A DNA stretch of 64,000 bases. Origin: Pyrenula massariospora. Its lineage: Eukaryota > Ascomycota > Eurotiomycetes > Pyrenulales > Pyrenulaceae. Numbering within the stretch: position 1 is the stretch's first letter; each line of letters starts with the position of its first letter. The notes under the pieces are model-generated. The model did not search any database. It was given only the letters and a program-made list of their open reading frames with translations, and was not told where the DNA came from. The stretch lies in contig JAGFMI010000018.1 in the NCBI GenBank assembly GCA_021030905.1, positions 868,001 through 932,000 on the forward strand, in the 5' to 3' direction. Below are positions 52,580-62,724 of this stretch, piece after piece. Both the position numbers and the translations under genes were made by a program.

Positions 52580-55537
52580 ATGAGTAACTCCACAGTAAAC
52601 GGAGTGTCGAGCAGTTCCATCTACGTAGGAGCGTGGACAAATTGGTCCAAAGGGTCCATTAGGTACTTCTTCCATCTGACAAATTTGATCATGGGAATCA
52701 ATAATTACACAAAATCTCCGTCTGCGCAACACCACCTTGTCCTCAAGCTTTCTCAACCTAAATTATATCCACCACTTGCATCTTTCTTGCTAATCCTATT
52801 GGATAGGGGAAAAACGATCACCCTTAACAAGCGTGACGGTGGCCTTCTTACAGCGTTTCTCGCTCTATTTGTGGCTGTAGCCGGCAGAAGCTGTGGGCGG
52901 CTGTTCTGTTTCGCTACCCATCTAGCGCTTTCTACGCCCAACGCTCGAGATGGTCTCCACTATCAGAGACAGGTAAAGACAGTTGGCGCACGCACAACAC
53001 CCATGACTAAGAAGGGGACAATAGGCCCTGTTACGAAACACTGACGAAAGTCTCATGGGAGTGAGATACTTCTTTAAAATGCTGTGGAGCTGGCGAAAGC
53101 GGCCACGAAAGCCATGGCCCAGGCTGCTCCCTTTGATTGGCATCTCAACGCTTTTAACTTTTGGATTCTATGTTGCTAGTATTTTTTCGTCTAAGGTAAG
53201 CACCATGCCCTAAAAACTATCTGGTACCTGCTGCCAGTACACACTACATCGTGACTGGCTTTTCTGCCTTTCAATCAAGTTCCACGGTGCGTCCTTTTAT
53301 GCCGCCCTGTCTTTTCTCATTTTACATTTAATGAGCTCGCTATTTCTTATCCAGAAAGCTTCGACAGCGTCTGGCTTCATTCTAGATGTGGAGTTTAAAA
53401 TCGCTTCAAGTACCCATCGTCACCCAAATGGCTGTGTTTTAAGGTCTTCTAACTCAGTACTATAGATAACCACAGCAATGGCTGATGAGGTTTTGATATT
53501 CAGCCATGAATGTGGACTGGTCAACCCTCAAGATACAACTGCAGCCATCTATGATAGTATGCTACAGTATACATCCCATTTAATCACAGCCAGCGTATCA
53601 TATGTGCAGGAATGCTACGGTACTAGTACTGTGAATCAACCGGAATGTTCAATTTTCGTTAAAAAGCAGATACCTCAAATTGTATCTCGAAATACAAGTT
53701 GCCCATTTCCAGGAAAAGAGCGAATCTGTCTGACAGATACATCAAATGTTCGTATAGATACCGGATTCATTGATTCCAATGATCATCTTGGTATGAATGC
53801 TGTATCACAAGATAGATTCAAGTACAGAAATGTTGTTGAGTGCGCACCACTACGTACCGATGGCTATAGCAAAACCCGTACTACAACGAACGGTTCCGAA
53901 AGTACCTCTTATTTACAGCTCCTATACGGTGGCGACTCACCGGAGTCTCCAAATAGCTCTGTAACCTATGAATGGCCTTTGCGCGCTCCGCTCGAAATCT
54001 ATGATTACACCCTACGGTAAACACATCTCCGCCAATAGTAGTTTTTGGCTTTTTCGGCCTACTTTGAGCAGGGCTTCACACTATATTCCAGAATGGTCGG
54101 GCAGTAACTTCATACCAATACCCGAATTGTCACGAGATGACGCAGAGGTTTACTTGTTCATGCTCACAGCGACTGGTGTAGGCTTCCTCGAGCCAGTTAA
54201 TGACAGTTTTTTTGCTGCTCACAAAATCAACACTGAACAACATGTTAACAACGGCCTAAACAGTAGTCTAAATGACACCATCTATCAGTTTGATGGCGTT
54301 GTGCACGCGCTTGGCTGTACTGTCCAAGATCAAATTTGCTTAAATGCGAGCTACTATTCACCGCTCACAAATCTTGAGCGTGCGCTTGAGGAAGCTACAG
54401 CTGCAACTATTCCAGGAATGAAGCAGCGATTGCTTTACGCCTGGGGTACTACTCATGGACAGCTTGGTCCCACTCTAGGGAATACTGTGCAGCATCTAGG
54501 TCCTGGTGCGCTGCTTGCGCGAGAAACATTCATCGGCGGTGTACAGGGCCCACTTCCTCCAAATCAGTGGCAGCTAGAAGTGCAGTATTGGCATTCTATA
54601 GCCCTAGCTCAATTGCAAAGATTGCCTATTGAAATTGCCACAGGCCCGTCAGATGCTGCGGTATACCAGTACGTGGACAAAAGCGATGATAACATGCGAG
54701 GTGTGTGTAAAACCCAGGTACGTTAATGTCTTGATCAACGTGTTGGATTTGCGATTCTGTTTCAGGTTAAAATCTGAAATCTCGCTCCCCAAGAGGAGGC
54801 TATTAGTCCTCTCTAACCTCTACTAGAAGGTGAGAAGCGCCACGCACACGTCCTTCAGCATGCTTGGGCTCAGCATCACCCTTGTTATTGGCGGAATGAT
54901 GATCATTGCCGAGATAGCAGCGGAACCCTGCATTCGTCTGATCCAGCGATATCGAGCGATCGGCGTATATCAGAGACTTGAATGGGTCACAAACGGAACC
55001 TTGCAGCTACAGCGTATGGCCCACGAAGCACTTGGTGCAGGTACCTGGACAAATGCAGCAGAGGACCTTCCTACCACATTGAAAAATGACTGCCTCGCGA
55101 GGCTAGATGTTTCAGATCCGAACCATCCTCGCTTAGTTTACACCTCGTCCATCAAGCCGGAAGAGCAGTCGACCAATTCACCAGATGATACGCAACCTAT
55201 CTCATCACAGACCTCTAACCAAACGGCTGTCGATATTGGTCCCAGTGCTTTCCCAGCTCAAAGGCCGGCTTTTCCAACGCTATCGGCTGACATCTCTGTC
55301 GCCACCTGTGAGGATCCGATAGCCCGGCATACAACCCCTACAGAAAAAGCTTCCTCTCCACCACCTTCGCCCCTGCCAGAGCATCTTGCAAATCAGCCAG
55401 GCGCAATACCATCATCGAGTTCCAGCAATCAATTGTCCGAGCATGCAGTCGGACAAGCTTCGGGGGCCGCCCTTCCTGCGAACGACGAAGGACTTCCAAG
55501 CTCAACGTCGCTGTTGAAGTCGAACACTGAGACTTGA
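52580..55537 (+). CDS. Fungal multi-exon transmembrane protein of unknown function
   Basis: The proposed model is join(52580..52662,52807..52972,53025..53195,53466..54016,54072..54717,54827..55537), 775 residues. All junctions keep the frame, and the result follows a family that I know as large uncharacterised fungal membrane proteins: IYVGAWTNWSKG, then GGLLTAFLALFVAVAG, RDGLHYQRQALLRN, LWSWRKRPRKPWPRLLPL, SIFSSK, SVSYVQECYG, FIPIPELSRDDAEV, GGVQGPLPPNQWQLEV, VRSATHTSFSML and LEWVTNGTLQLQRMAHE. Membrane segments lie in exons 2 and 3 and at the start of exon 6; the long middle part is Cys- and NxS/T-rich and probably extracytoplasmic. The third intron (53196-53465) is long and might hide a small exon (53355-53401). 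The tail is Ser/Pro-rich. No single ORF shows this gene. Confidence 0.78.
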
Positions 55538-56388
55538 TCTCCGATCATGCATCGCCATATGGACAATCAGGCCACTTCTTCTTAGTAAGTGTATTCAGCT
55601 AATAGACAAGAAGCTCTTCAAAGTGATCAAGTTGTATCCAGTTACACTGCGAAGGATTGGTTATCAGCTCCCGGGTGAAGTAGCTTGATACCGACCCTGA
55701 GTCCTAGCACATTCTTATCTGATGAACCTGGCACTTTTTCACATTAAAAAGTCGATCCCTTGCATCCGAACCAAGCTGTCTGTCGTTCCTTCATAGCCTA
55801 GTTCTCATCGCTTATCAGCAATCAAGCTCTATCACATCCCATTGTGTCGTAAACCTCCGTCTTATCTCCCTCACAATATCCGTCCGCCCGGTAGCCATGT
55901 CCACAATTCGCCGTCCGCCGTTCCAATTCTTGCGTTTCCTCATCATCTCCCTACTACAGACCTCTCAGTAAGCGCATTTCTGACAGTTCGGAATAATGAG
56001 AGATATCGTATTTAGACCTGGACATGTAGACTAATGAGGCAATTGTGCTCTGTAATATTCAGGACTCATCGCGTTAGACATTATGCACGAGCTATCTTCA
56101 ACTGTTATTGGCATCCTTTGACTGGCATTCTCCGCCCTTATTTTTGGTGGAATTGGTACGTCACAAGGACGCTTTTGCAAGGGGTCGGAAATAAAGTTCT
56201 TCCGAGCGTAGACCCAACCTTATCAGCTTCATGTTCAGCGTTAGCTAGTGATAGGCAGAACTTGATCGAATGCAGCCGGTTGGTTTGTCTTTTTTTGACC
56301 CCGATCATTGAATTTGAAGCTTATTTGAAAATTACAGATGAAATAGATCTTGTGGCAATTAGCTCTAATATTTTCGCAAACAGATCCG
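55538..56388. other. Gap before the NLR locus
   Basis: A short ATG-initiated hydrophobic reading (STIRRPPFQFLRFLIISLLQ, about 55897-55970, followed by GTAAGC) resembles a first exon, but I could not connect it to a downstream exon. The ORF at 56034-56396 is not protein-like. The right end should be the NLR promoter. Confidence 0.35.
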
Positions 56389-57054
56389 ATGGCTGAGGCT
56401 GCAGGGCTTGCGATAGGAATAATTGCACTTGTTGGAACGTTTAAGGACTGTGTGGATTTACTTAGCTACATCTCTACTGGTAATGCATTTGGCCGTGATT
56501 CCGAACTATTGCTCGTCAAGCTTGATGTTGAGAAGACGCTCCTACTTCAGTGGGCACGTCGCGTACGCCTCCTACAAGCAGATCACGATCGCCGACTTGC
56601 CGACCCGGCAGTTCGAGGCATCGTCGCAGACGTTCTCTGTTGCATAAAGCTGTTGCTAAGCGACTCAAAGGCCCTGCAAAAGAAATATGGTCTGCAGCAG
56701 GCCTCGGAGATCAGTGTAATTTCTGCCAGGACACTGCTCAGTGGCGAGCGCATGCGCCACTTCCTAACGCATTATGCAGATTTTCTTTCGCGTATTCTGA
56801 ATTCTAAGAAGACTGCCTCGTTGGTGCGAAAGACTCAATGGGCTGTCGGTGACAAGGAGAAATTGAATACTTTGATCATTGATCTCTCTCACTTTGTTTC
56901 TAAGCTTAACGAGATAATTCCAGCCAACCATGAGCTCGAACTCCAAATGGCCGAGCAAGATATTCAAACTCTCATCAATGCTTGGGACCTCAGGCTTTTG
57001 CACGAAGCGTCACACCAAACCCACCAAGCAATGGCAGCGATAGCCAAGAGCTAA
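56389..57054 (+). CDS. HeLo domain, N-terminal half of a HeLo-NACHT NLR
   Basis: A 221-residue ORF starting MAEAAGLAIGIIALVGTFKD, the characteristic hydrophobic start of HeLo (HET-s prion-inhibition) domains, followed by DCVDLLSYIS, LLLVKLDVEKTLLLQWARRV and the helical remainder to LRLLHEASHQTHQAMAAIAKS. HeLo domains in fungal incompatibility proteins insert into membranes and kill the cell when the attached sensor is triggered. The stop (57052-57054) comes exactly where the NACHT-bearing half continues in another frame (open from 56982), so this looks like the effector half of one NLR cut by a one-base frame change. If the protein is made as is, it would be a stand-alone HeLo protein without a sensor. 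Confidence 0.85.
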   Translation: MAEAAGLAIGIIALVGTFKDCVDLLSYISTGNAFGRDSELLLVKLDVEKTLLLQWARRVRLLQADHDRRLADPAVRGIVADVLCCIKLLLSDSKALQKKYGLQQASEISVISARTLLSGERMRHFLTHYADFLSRILNSKKTASLVRKTQWAVGDKEKLNTLIIDLSHFVSKLNEIIPANHELELQMAEQDIQTLINAWDLRLLHEASHQTHQAMAAIAKS

Positions 57055-57080
57055 TACTTCAAGGGCTATGGTTCCGGGGG

Positions 57081-59252
57081 ATGAATGAACGCCAGGATGA
57101 TGTGACTCAAAAACATTGCAATACCCTGGAGTGGGTTCTCCGCCGACCTGATTTAGTTACGGACTGTGGCAGCCTATCAGAATGGCTACAGCGGGGGTCT
57201 GGAATCTACTGGGTGAATGGTAAGGCTGGTTCTGGAAAGTCGACCCTGATGAAATACGTCTCGGAAAGTGATACCACGCGCGAGCTCCTGCAATCCTGGG
57301 CCGGAAACGTGAGACTGTTGATGGCGAGCTTCTTCTTTTGGGCTTTGGGAAGCCAGATACAGAAGTCTCAAGAAGGGTTGCTGAGAGCTTTGCTTTTCTC
57401 TTTGCTCGACTCAGCTCGGCCGCTCATACCAGCGTTACTCCCTACTATCTGGCGAGAGGTATGTGCTTCTGCTTCTAGCACTGCACAAAGAGGGATGTCG
57501 TCTCCATCAAATGTTGAATTGAGGCTCGCATTCGCTAAATTGGCCGACTTAGACCTAAAAAATAACAAGATATGTCTCTTCGTGGATGGACTCGATGAAT
57601 ATGAAGGCGACTACAGGGAGACAGCTCGGCTGTTGCATCACATATCAAAATCGACCTCAATTAAGATTCTTGTGTCAAGCCGTCCAATTCCTGCCTGCAT
57701 CGAAGCGTTTTCAAAGCAACCAAGCCTACGATTGCACGAACTGACTACCGTTGACATTTCAAACTACGTTGCGGACTCTATCGGGACTCATGAGCGCATG
57801 AAAGAGCTTCTAGAAATGCATCCAAAACGAGCAACTCGTACCACTGAAGAGCTTGTCGCGAAGGCTTCCGGCGTTTTCCTATGGGTAGTTCTCGCCTGCC
57901 GGTCCCTTCTTGACGGTTTTGCATCGTTCGACGGAATCCAGGATCTTGAACAGCGGATAGATGAACTGCCTCCCGAGTTGGAACATTTGTTTCAACATAT
58001 GCTGCAGAAAATTGAGCCGCGATATCACCAGCAAGCCGCAAAAATACTTCGTCTGTGTGCTCAAAGCCACCTCGTCACTGGCACAAATCCTCTTCGGACG
58101 CTAGGCCTAGCTTTGGTTGACGAGCAGGAAATCGAGCTTTTAGGCCCATCAAAGACAAGTGTCTTGTCACTGCGTACAAAGAACGCTTATTGTCGAGCTG
58201 TAGAAGGCCGCTTGAGAAGTCGTTGTGCTGGATTAGTAGAAGTTGTACAGGCCAGGACGGGGGCAACTAGCGGCCTTTCTGACTGTTTCTGTCTGCAGGC
58301 ACAACATGATGCACTTGTGGACTCGGGTATCCAGTTTCTACACCGAACTGTCCTTGAATTTTTGACTTTACCTAATATCTCAAGCCTTGACTATCTACAA
58401 GTTAGAGATGAAAGTTTTGATGCAAATCGCGTCCTATCCGAAGCTTCGTTATATTTGGCAAGTGTGAGCTTAAAGCGCTCATATTCTGGTGCATCACAGA
58501 GCGCCGGCTATATCAGGGACATCTTACTGTATGCTCTTCGTGCTGGACCAGAAGCGGAAGAATCGCTTAGTAAGATCTTGCATCAACTCGATGCGATCAT
58601 GACTGTTGCACAAGAAGAGAAAGCACAGCAAGCGGACCTCATAAGGAGAAATCAGGAATGGACATCAATGATACCGATTGTGGCTAAAGATGACTCAGCC
58701 GGTATCATGTCTTTCTGGTCAACGCCGTCACCTCACCGAATGCTAACCCTCGGCGTTGAAGTTGGCCTTGTTAGCTTCGTGCGATATCAGACCGTTTCTT
58801 TTGGTATCTCGAGAAAAACTACCGTTCCTTTGCTAGTACACGCCGTGCGACGAGCGAATGTTCCACGAGACTGGTGCCTGGACTCGCCACTTGAAATGGT
58901 CCGATATCTGCTATCCATCGGCTGCGATCCTAACGAAGAGTTTACCGTCTTGCCTGGGCGGCTAAGCACGCCGTGGAGAACCTTCCTTGCTCATCTAGGC
59001 GACCTGGACTACGGGACTCAAGAAGATCAACGTGCAGACATATTCGAATGTTTCCTCGCCGGTGGAGCCGAACCTGACGCTACAGCCTGCGACGTGACAG
59101 GAGTCCGGGAGAGCAACGCGGAGACCGCTGAGAACCTCGCGATAGCCGAGTTCGTCGTCAAGCCCTCCTTGAAGCAAACATCAGGGTCGGCAGTTATCGT
59201 TCGTCGTGGCCAAAGGCTTGTGGAGAAGATCCATCAGCTCAGGATGAAGTAG
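57081..59252 (+). CDS. NACHT NTPase half of a HeLo-NACHT NLR
   Basis: This frame is open from 56982; the first internal ATG is 57081 (MNERQDDVTQKH), giving 723 residues if translated separately. LILQGLWFRGMNERQ just before and after that ATG is the usual linker to NACHT. Walker A is NGKAGSGKST (about 57216-57245), Walker B ICLFVDGLDEYEGD (about 57572-57610), and ILVSSRP is the sensor-like strand. A winged-helix part follows (FLHRTVLEFL). The C-terminus has weak ankyrin-like repeats (LEMVRYLLSIGCDPNEE, FECFLAGGAEPDAT). STAND NTPases of this type sense ligands through the repeats and activate the N-terminal HeLo domain by oligomerising. The P-loop and Walker B are intact, so only the frame break separates the two halves. 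Confidence 0.85.
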   Translation: MNERQDDVTQKHCNTLEWVLRRPDLVTDCGSLSEWLQRGSGIYWVNGKAGSGKSTLMKYVSESDTTRELLQSWAGNVRLLMASFFFWALGSQIQKSQEGLLRALLFSLLDSARPLIPALLPTIWREVCASASSTAQRGMSSPSNVELRLAFAKLADLDLKNNKICLFVDGLDEYEGDYRETARLLHHISKSTSIKILVSSRPIPACIEAFSKQPSLRLHELTTVDISNYVADSIGTHERMKELLEMHPKRATRTTEELVAKASGVFLWVVLACRSLLDGFASFDGIQDLEQRIDELPPELEHLFQHMLQKIEPRYHQQAAKILRLCAQSHLVTGTNPLRTLGLALVDEQEIELLGPSKTSVLSLRTKNAYCRAVEGRLRSRCAGLVEVVQARTGATSGLSDCFCLQAQHDALVDSGIQFLHRTVLEFLTLPNISSLDYLQVRDESFDANRVLSEASLYLASVSLKRSYSGASQSAGYIRDILLYALRAGPEAEESLSKILHQLDAIMTVAQEEKAQQADLIRRNQEWTSMIPIVAKDDSAGIMSFWSTPSPHRMLTLGVEVGLVSFVRYQTVSFGISRKTTVPLLVHAVRRANVPRDWCLDSPLEMVRYLLSIGCDPNEEFTVLPGRLSTPWRTFLAHLGDLDYGTQEDQRADIFECFLAGGAEPDATACDVTGVRESNAETAENLAIAEFVVKPSLKQTSGSAVIVRRGQRLVEKIHQLRMK

Positions 59253-61024
59253 ATCTGCACCTACTATGAAAAAACCCCCTCTACAACTCCAATGATACTG
59301 TAGAATTTCTTGCCGGAGTAGCTTTTCAATTGTTGGATAGGAGGGTTTCCGAGCCAGTAGCTTCCGATTTATTGGGCATGGTTTGGAGAGGACAATGACT
59401 ACAGGTTCATTTCCTATTAGTGTTCCGATCCGAGGCATTTAGTGCGAACCTCCCAGTCAGATTCGAGACGCAGAGAACTAAGAGTTTGGGAGGGCAAAAT
59501 CAATGAATCCATAGTTCTATATTATGTTATTATGTCGTAATTTATAGCTAATAATTTCAAATTAGGCAAACATGGGTTACCCTAATAGTCAGACATAAAT
59601 TTTTAGTTCTAGTTACTAGGTAGGCTGACGGTCGGGGCCGACTGGTAGAAGAGGCTCATGGACTCCTTTGCCGAGAGCCTGCCATCGACTCCCAGCCTCG
59701 CACTTGCAACTTGATGTGTCTTCGAACTCGTTCTTGCCAATGGATCTGTCGAAGATGTGATTCTTCGTGCTCGCGTCACAGACTTGCCTGGAAACCCTCA
59801 AAACCGACATAATACACTAGCCAAGTCCTTCTGCACGAATATTCTGCATTGCGACTTCAACCCAAAGACCCAAACTGAAAGCTATGATTATGTGACTGTA
59901 TATCCAGATTTTAATACCGATCAGCCGGTTCGAAAATATTTTTTGTATCTTAGTATATATACAGTACCTGATTCAACGGCGTGCCGACCCTAACCCCTAT
60001 TCCCGGAGGCGATGAAGTGTCGCTCACTCTTGCCGACGGTGAGTACTAGATCAGCGCCGAGCTGTGCAGAGGCGAGGATGGTGAGGCAAGGAAGTTTTAC
60101 ATCCTGGCGGCGACGAGCAATGGTGACATGCTTGATGCCCGTATGGTCACCGGTAATTGTACCACGTCCGAGGTCGAGAGTGTATGGGGCATTGTAGGCT
60201 TCATTGACAGGACGGAGACACGATGGACGAGCTAGCATTTGTTTATGCGCCAATGTCGTAAGGGTTGCTCATGTAACCAAGCGCGATGTTAAAACGCACT
60301 GTTAGTTGCAAGACCGTAGACGGTATAATCTTCTAATCCTTATTTATTCCCTATGTGAAGGAATCAAAAGGCCAGGCTTGCCTAAATCGCTCGAGGAGGT
60401 CGATGCATGATTATCGCTCGTGCTCTCGCACTCTGGAGAGGAATGATGTAGAGACATACCCTGCCGGCCCTCCATCATCTGAAAGGCGAGGCGTGGTGAG
60501 TACTAAAGGTATCCCTTATGCTGTCACAAATGTCGACGGTTTTTTTGGACCAATAACGGTATTGCCATCCCCTGGCGCCGATCACAACAGGGGAAATAGC
60601 AATGCCGTCATTGGTCCCAAATAACCGTCGACATTTTTGACAGCCTAAGAAATACTGTAGGAGCAACCTCGGATTTGGGGCACGCAGAGAATAGCGCTCA
60701 CCGTACCGCGTTCCAGGGGCTGTTTCAGGCCTCCAGTTGCTTGAAAGGTACACAAGATTGCAATTTGCATTTGTGGTAGCCTTAACATCAATTTATCTAT
60801 GCAATGGGCTTGGAGAAGCCAGCTCATTGGCCTCAAGCTAATGGACATCATGTGTGGGGAGATCTTGGGAGACCAACGCGGTCGGTTTGGCCCCATTTGA
60901 GGGCGAATCCTTTGAGATAAGCACGGCTAAAGTTTACTGCCGGTCTAGCGCGTCAGGATCGACATTAAATGTGCAAGTCGCCCTGCGCAGAACATCGACC
61001 GTTCCACCTCAGCCATTCTTCAGC
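59253..61024. other. 1.8-kb gap with hairpin element
   Basis: The NLR 3' flank, the AT-rich DNA at 59520-59610 and the CYP52-like 5' flank lie here. The minus ORF at 59990-60253 (LDLGRGTITGDHTGIKHV) looks protein-like but matches no family I know and has no start or stop context that makes sense. See the hairpin at 60515-60649. Confidence 0.4.
60515..60649. mobile_element. MITE-like hairpin, about 130 bp
   Basis: Left arm 60520-60573 and right arm 60589-60644 are imperfect reverse complements over almost their whole length, with about six substitutions and a small gap, leaving a 15-base loop. The outer ends read GCTGTCA and TGACAGC. A TA lies just outside both ends (60517-60518 and 60646-60647), as expected for a Tc1/mariner-type target duplication. 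No coding capacity is present. This is a non-autonomous fold-back element (inference), possibly once moved by a pogo/Fot1-like transposase such as the relic at 45355. Confidence 0.8.
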
Positions 61025-62724
61025 ATGGGCTTACTACTCTTCTTGCCACTGGCTGTGGCAGCAATTTTTATAATCTACTGTGTAGTTGCACACGTAAGAC
61101 AGGCAGCGAAGGCGAAATCTTTCGGTTGCCAACCAGCACCACTCTTTCGACCTTGGGATGTATTGGGCGTGCAGAATTTCAAGATTGAGATGAATGGAAT
61201 GAAGACAAATCGCTTATCTTATGCCTTCTCGGATCGCAAGAAAGAAATGAGCGCAAAGGTGGGACGAGATACCAAAACATTTCGAATAAAATATCCGCCG
61301 GGAGACACGTGGTTCTACACCTTCGACCCGAGGAATCTGCAGGCGGTGCTAGCGACTCAGTTTCAAGATTTCCAGCAGCCAGCGGCCAGAGTGGGAGCAT
61401 TCGAAGCGCTTCTGGGTCTCGGTATTGTACGTTTTGCGACTTAAGACATACGCAGAGCTAATTCTAACAGTTCTCAGCGAACGGACCTAGATGGGAACAC
61501 TCTCGAGCTCTTCTAAGACCGCAATTCATGCGTGAACAGATAGCTGATCTGGACCTTTTCGAAACACATGTCAAAGATCTCTTTGATGCCCTCCCAGGTG
61601 CCGTGGAGCCTGGTGACTGGACCCCGACTTTCGATATGCAACCGCTATTGGAGCGTTTTACAATGGATACTGCCACAGAGTTTCTCTTTGGCGAAAGCGT
61701 GTATAGCCAGAAAGACAATAGTACAGATACGAGTACTTTAGTCTCTAAGAAGGAGATGATGCAGTTCGTAGAGGCCTTCTTCGCAGCAGAGAAGACAACG
61801 GCGAAATCTATGATATACGGCGACCTGTTCTGGCTAACGCACGATCGCAAGTTCAAGGAACAGTGTAAAGCTGTTCATCATTTCGTCGACACGTATGTCT
61901 GGCGCCGTTTGAGGCAAGGTGGCTCGGATAAAAAGCCAGGGACGGGAAAGTACGTCGTTCTGGATGCTATTGTCGCTGACGTGAAGGATCCGCAGGAGCT
62001 CCGCTCCCAGCTGTTGAACATCCTTCTGGCAGGCAGCGACACCATCTCGGGAACTCTTGGCTTCCTTTTGGCCTCACTGGCACAACATCCTCACATTTTC
62101 AAGAAGCTTCGCAACATCATCATAGACGACTTTGGATCCTTCGATCGACCGAAGCAAATCACGCTCGGCGGGCTCAAGAACTGTTCATACCTTCAATGGT
62201 ACTTGAACGAAGTTCTTCGAGTCTACCCTGCGGTTCCGGTCAACTTCCGTGAGGCCGTTAGAGACACAACACTGCCCGTGGGTGGTGGCTCCGATGGGAC
62301 ATCACCAGTATTTATACCTAAAGGTCACCTTGTTGCTTGGGAGGTACGTATTTGCGTCTCGTCATCACCATTGTGCCTCTGGCTTCTCCTCAGTGCTGAC
62401 CTCTCTTCCGTGTAGCTTTGGACAATGCACTCAGACCCAGAACTTTGGGGCCCTGATGCTGACCGCTTCAATCCAGAACGATGGGAGGGCCGCAAATTTG
62501 GATTCAACTACCTCCCATTCAACGCTGGCCCTCGAATATGTATCGGACAACAATTCGCCCTTGCTGAGATTGCCTATGTCACAGTCAGGCTCCTGCAAAA
62601 GTTCGACTCAATTGATGGATCAGCCTTGCCGAAAGGACGACTGCCCTGTGATTGGAAATTGGTAGATAAAGTCGCCGGGGGCGTGAACATAAAACTTCAC
62701 AGCGCAAACAACTATCTGCGATAG
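61025..62724 (+). CDS. Cytochrome P450, CYP52-like (alkane/fatty-acid omega-hydroxylase)
   Basis: The model is join(61025..61426,61471..62343,62416..62724), 527 residues, with introns of 44 and 72 bp; the first has a CTAAT/CTAAC branch region. Residues 1-20 form the ER membrane anchor (MGLLLFLPLAVAAIFIIYCV). CYP52 features are visible: FSANGPRWEHSRALLRPQF, the I-helix LLAGSDTISGTLGF (about 318-331), ExxR at E381-R384, the PERWE segment, and the heme loop FNAGPRICIGQQF with Cys467. CYP52 enzymes hydroxylate the omega end of n-alkanes and fatty acids with NADPH-P450 reductase, in lipid use or in making sophorolipid-like or other secondary products. The I-helix AGSDT in place of AGRDT is a modest variant. 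Confidence 0.92.

Noticed and set aside
52922-53143. Minus ORF opposite exons 2-3 of the membrane protein gene
   Set aside because: The plus strand gives a family-like spliced protein over the same bases.
57003-57037. A 35-bp GT-AG intron that would reconnect the HeLo and NACHT frames
   Set aside because: It keeps the frame, but it is shorter than every other intron here (44 bp or more), has a poor donor (GTCACA) and no branch point, so a real frame change is more likely.
56982-57054. Programmed -1 ribosomal frameshift between HeLo and NACHT
   Set aside because: No slippery heptamer of the X-XXY-YYZ type is present in the overlap.
59990-60253. Minus ORF resembling a metabolic enzyme fragment
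   Set aside because: It matched no family I could name and has no supporting exons.
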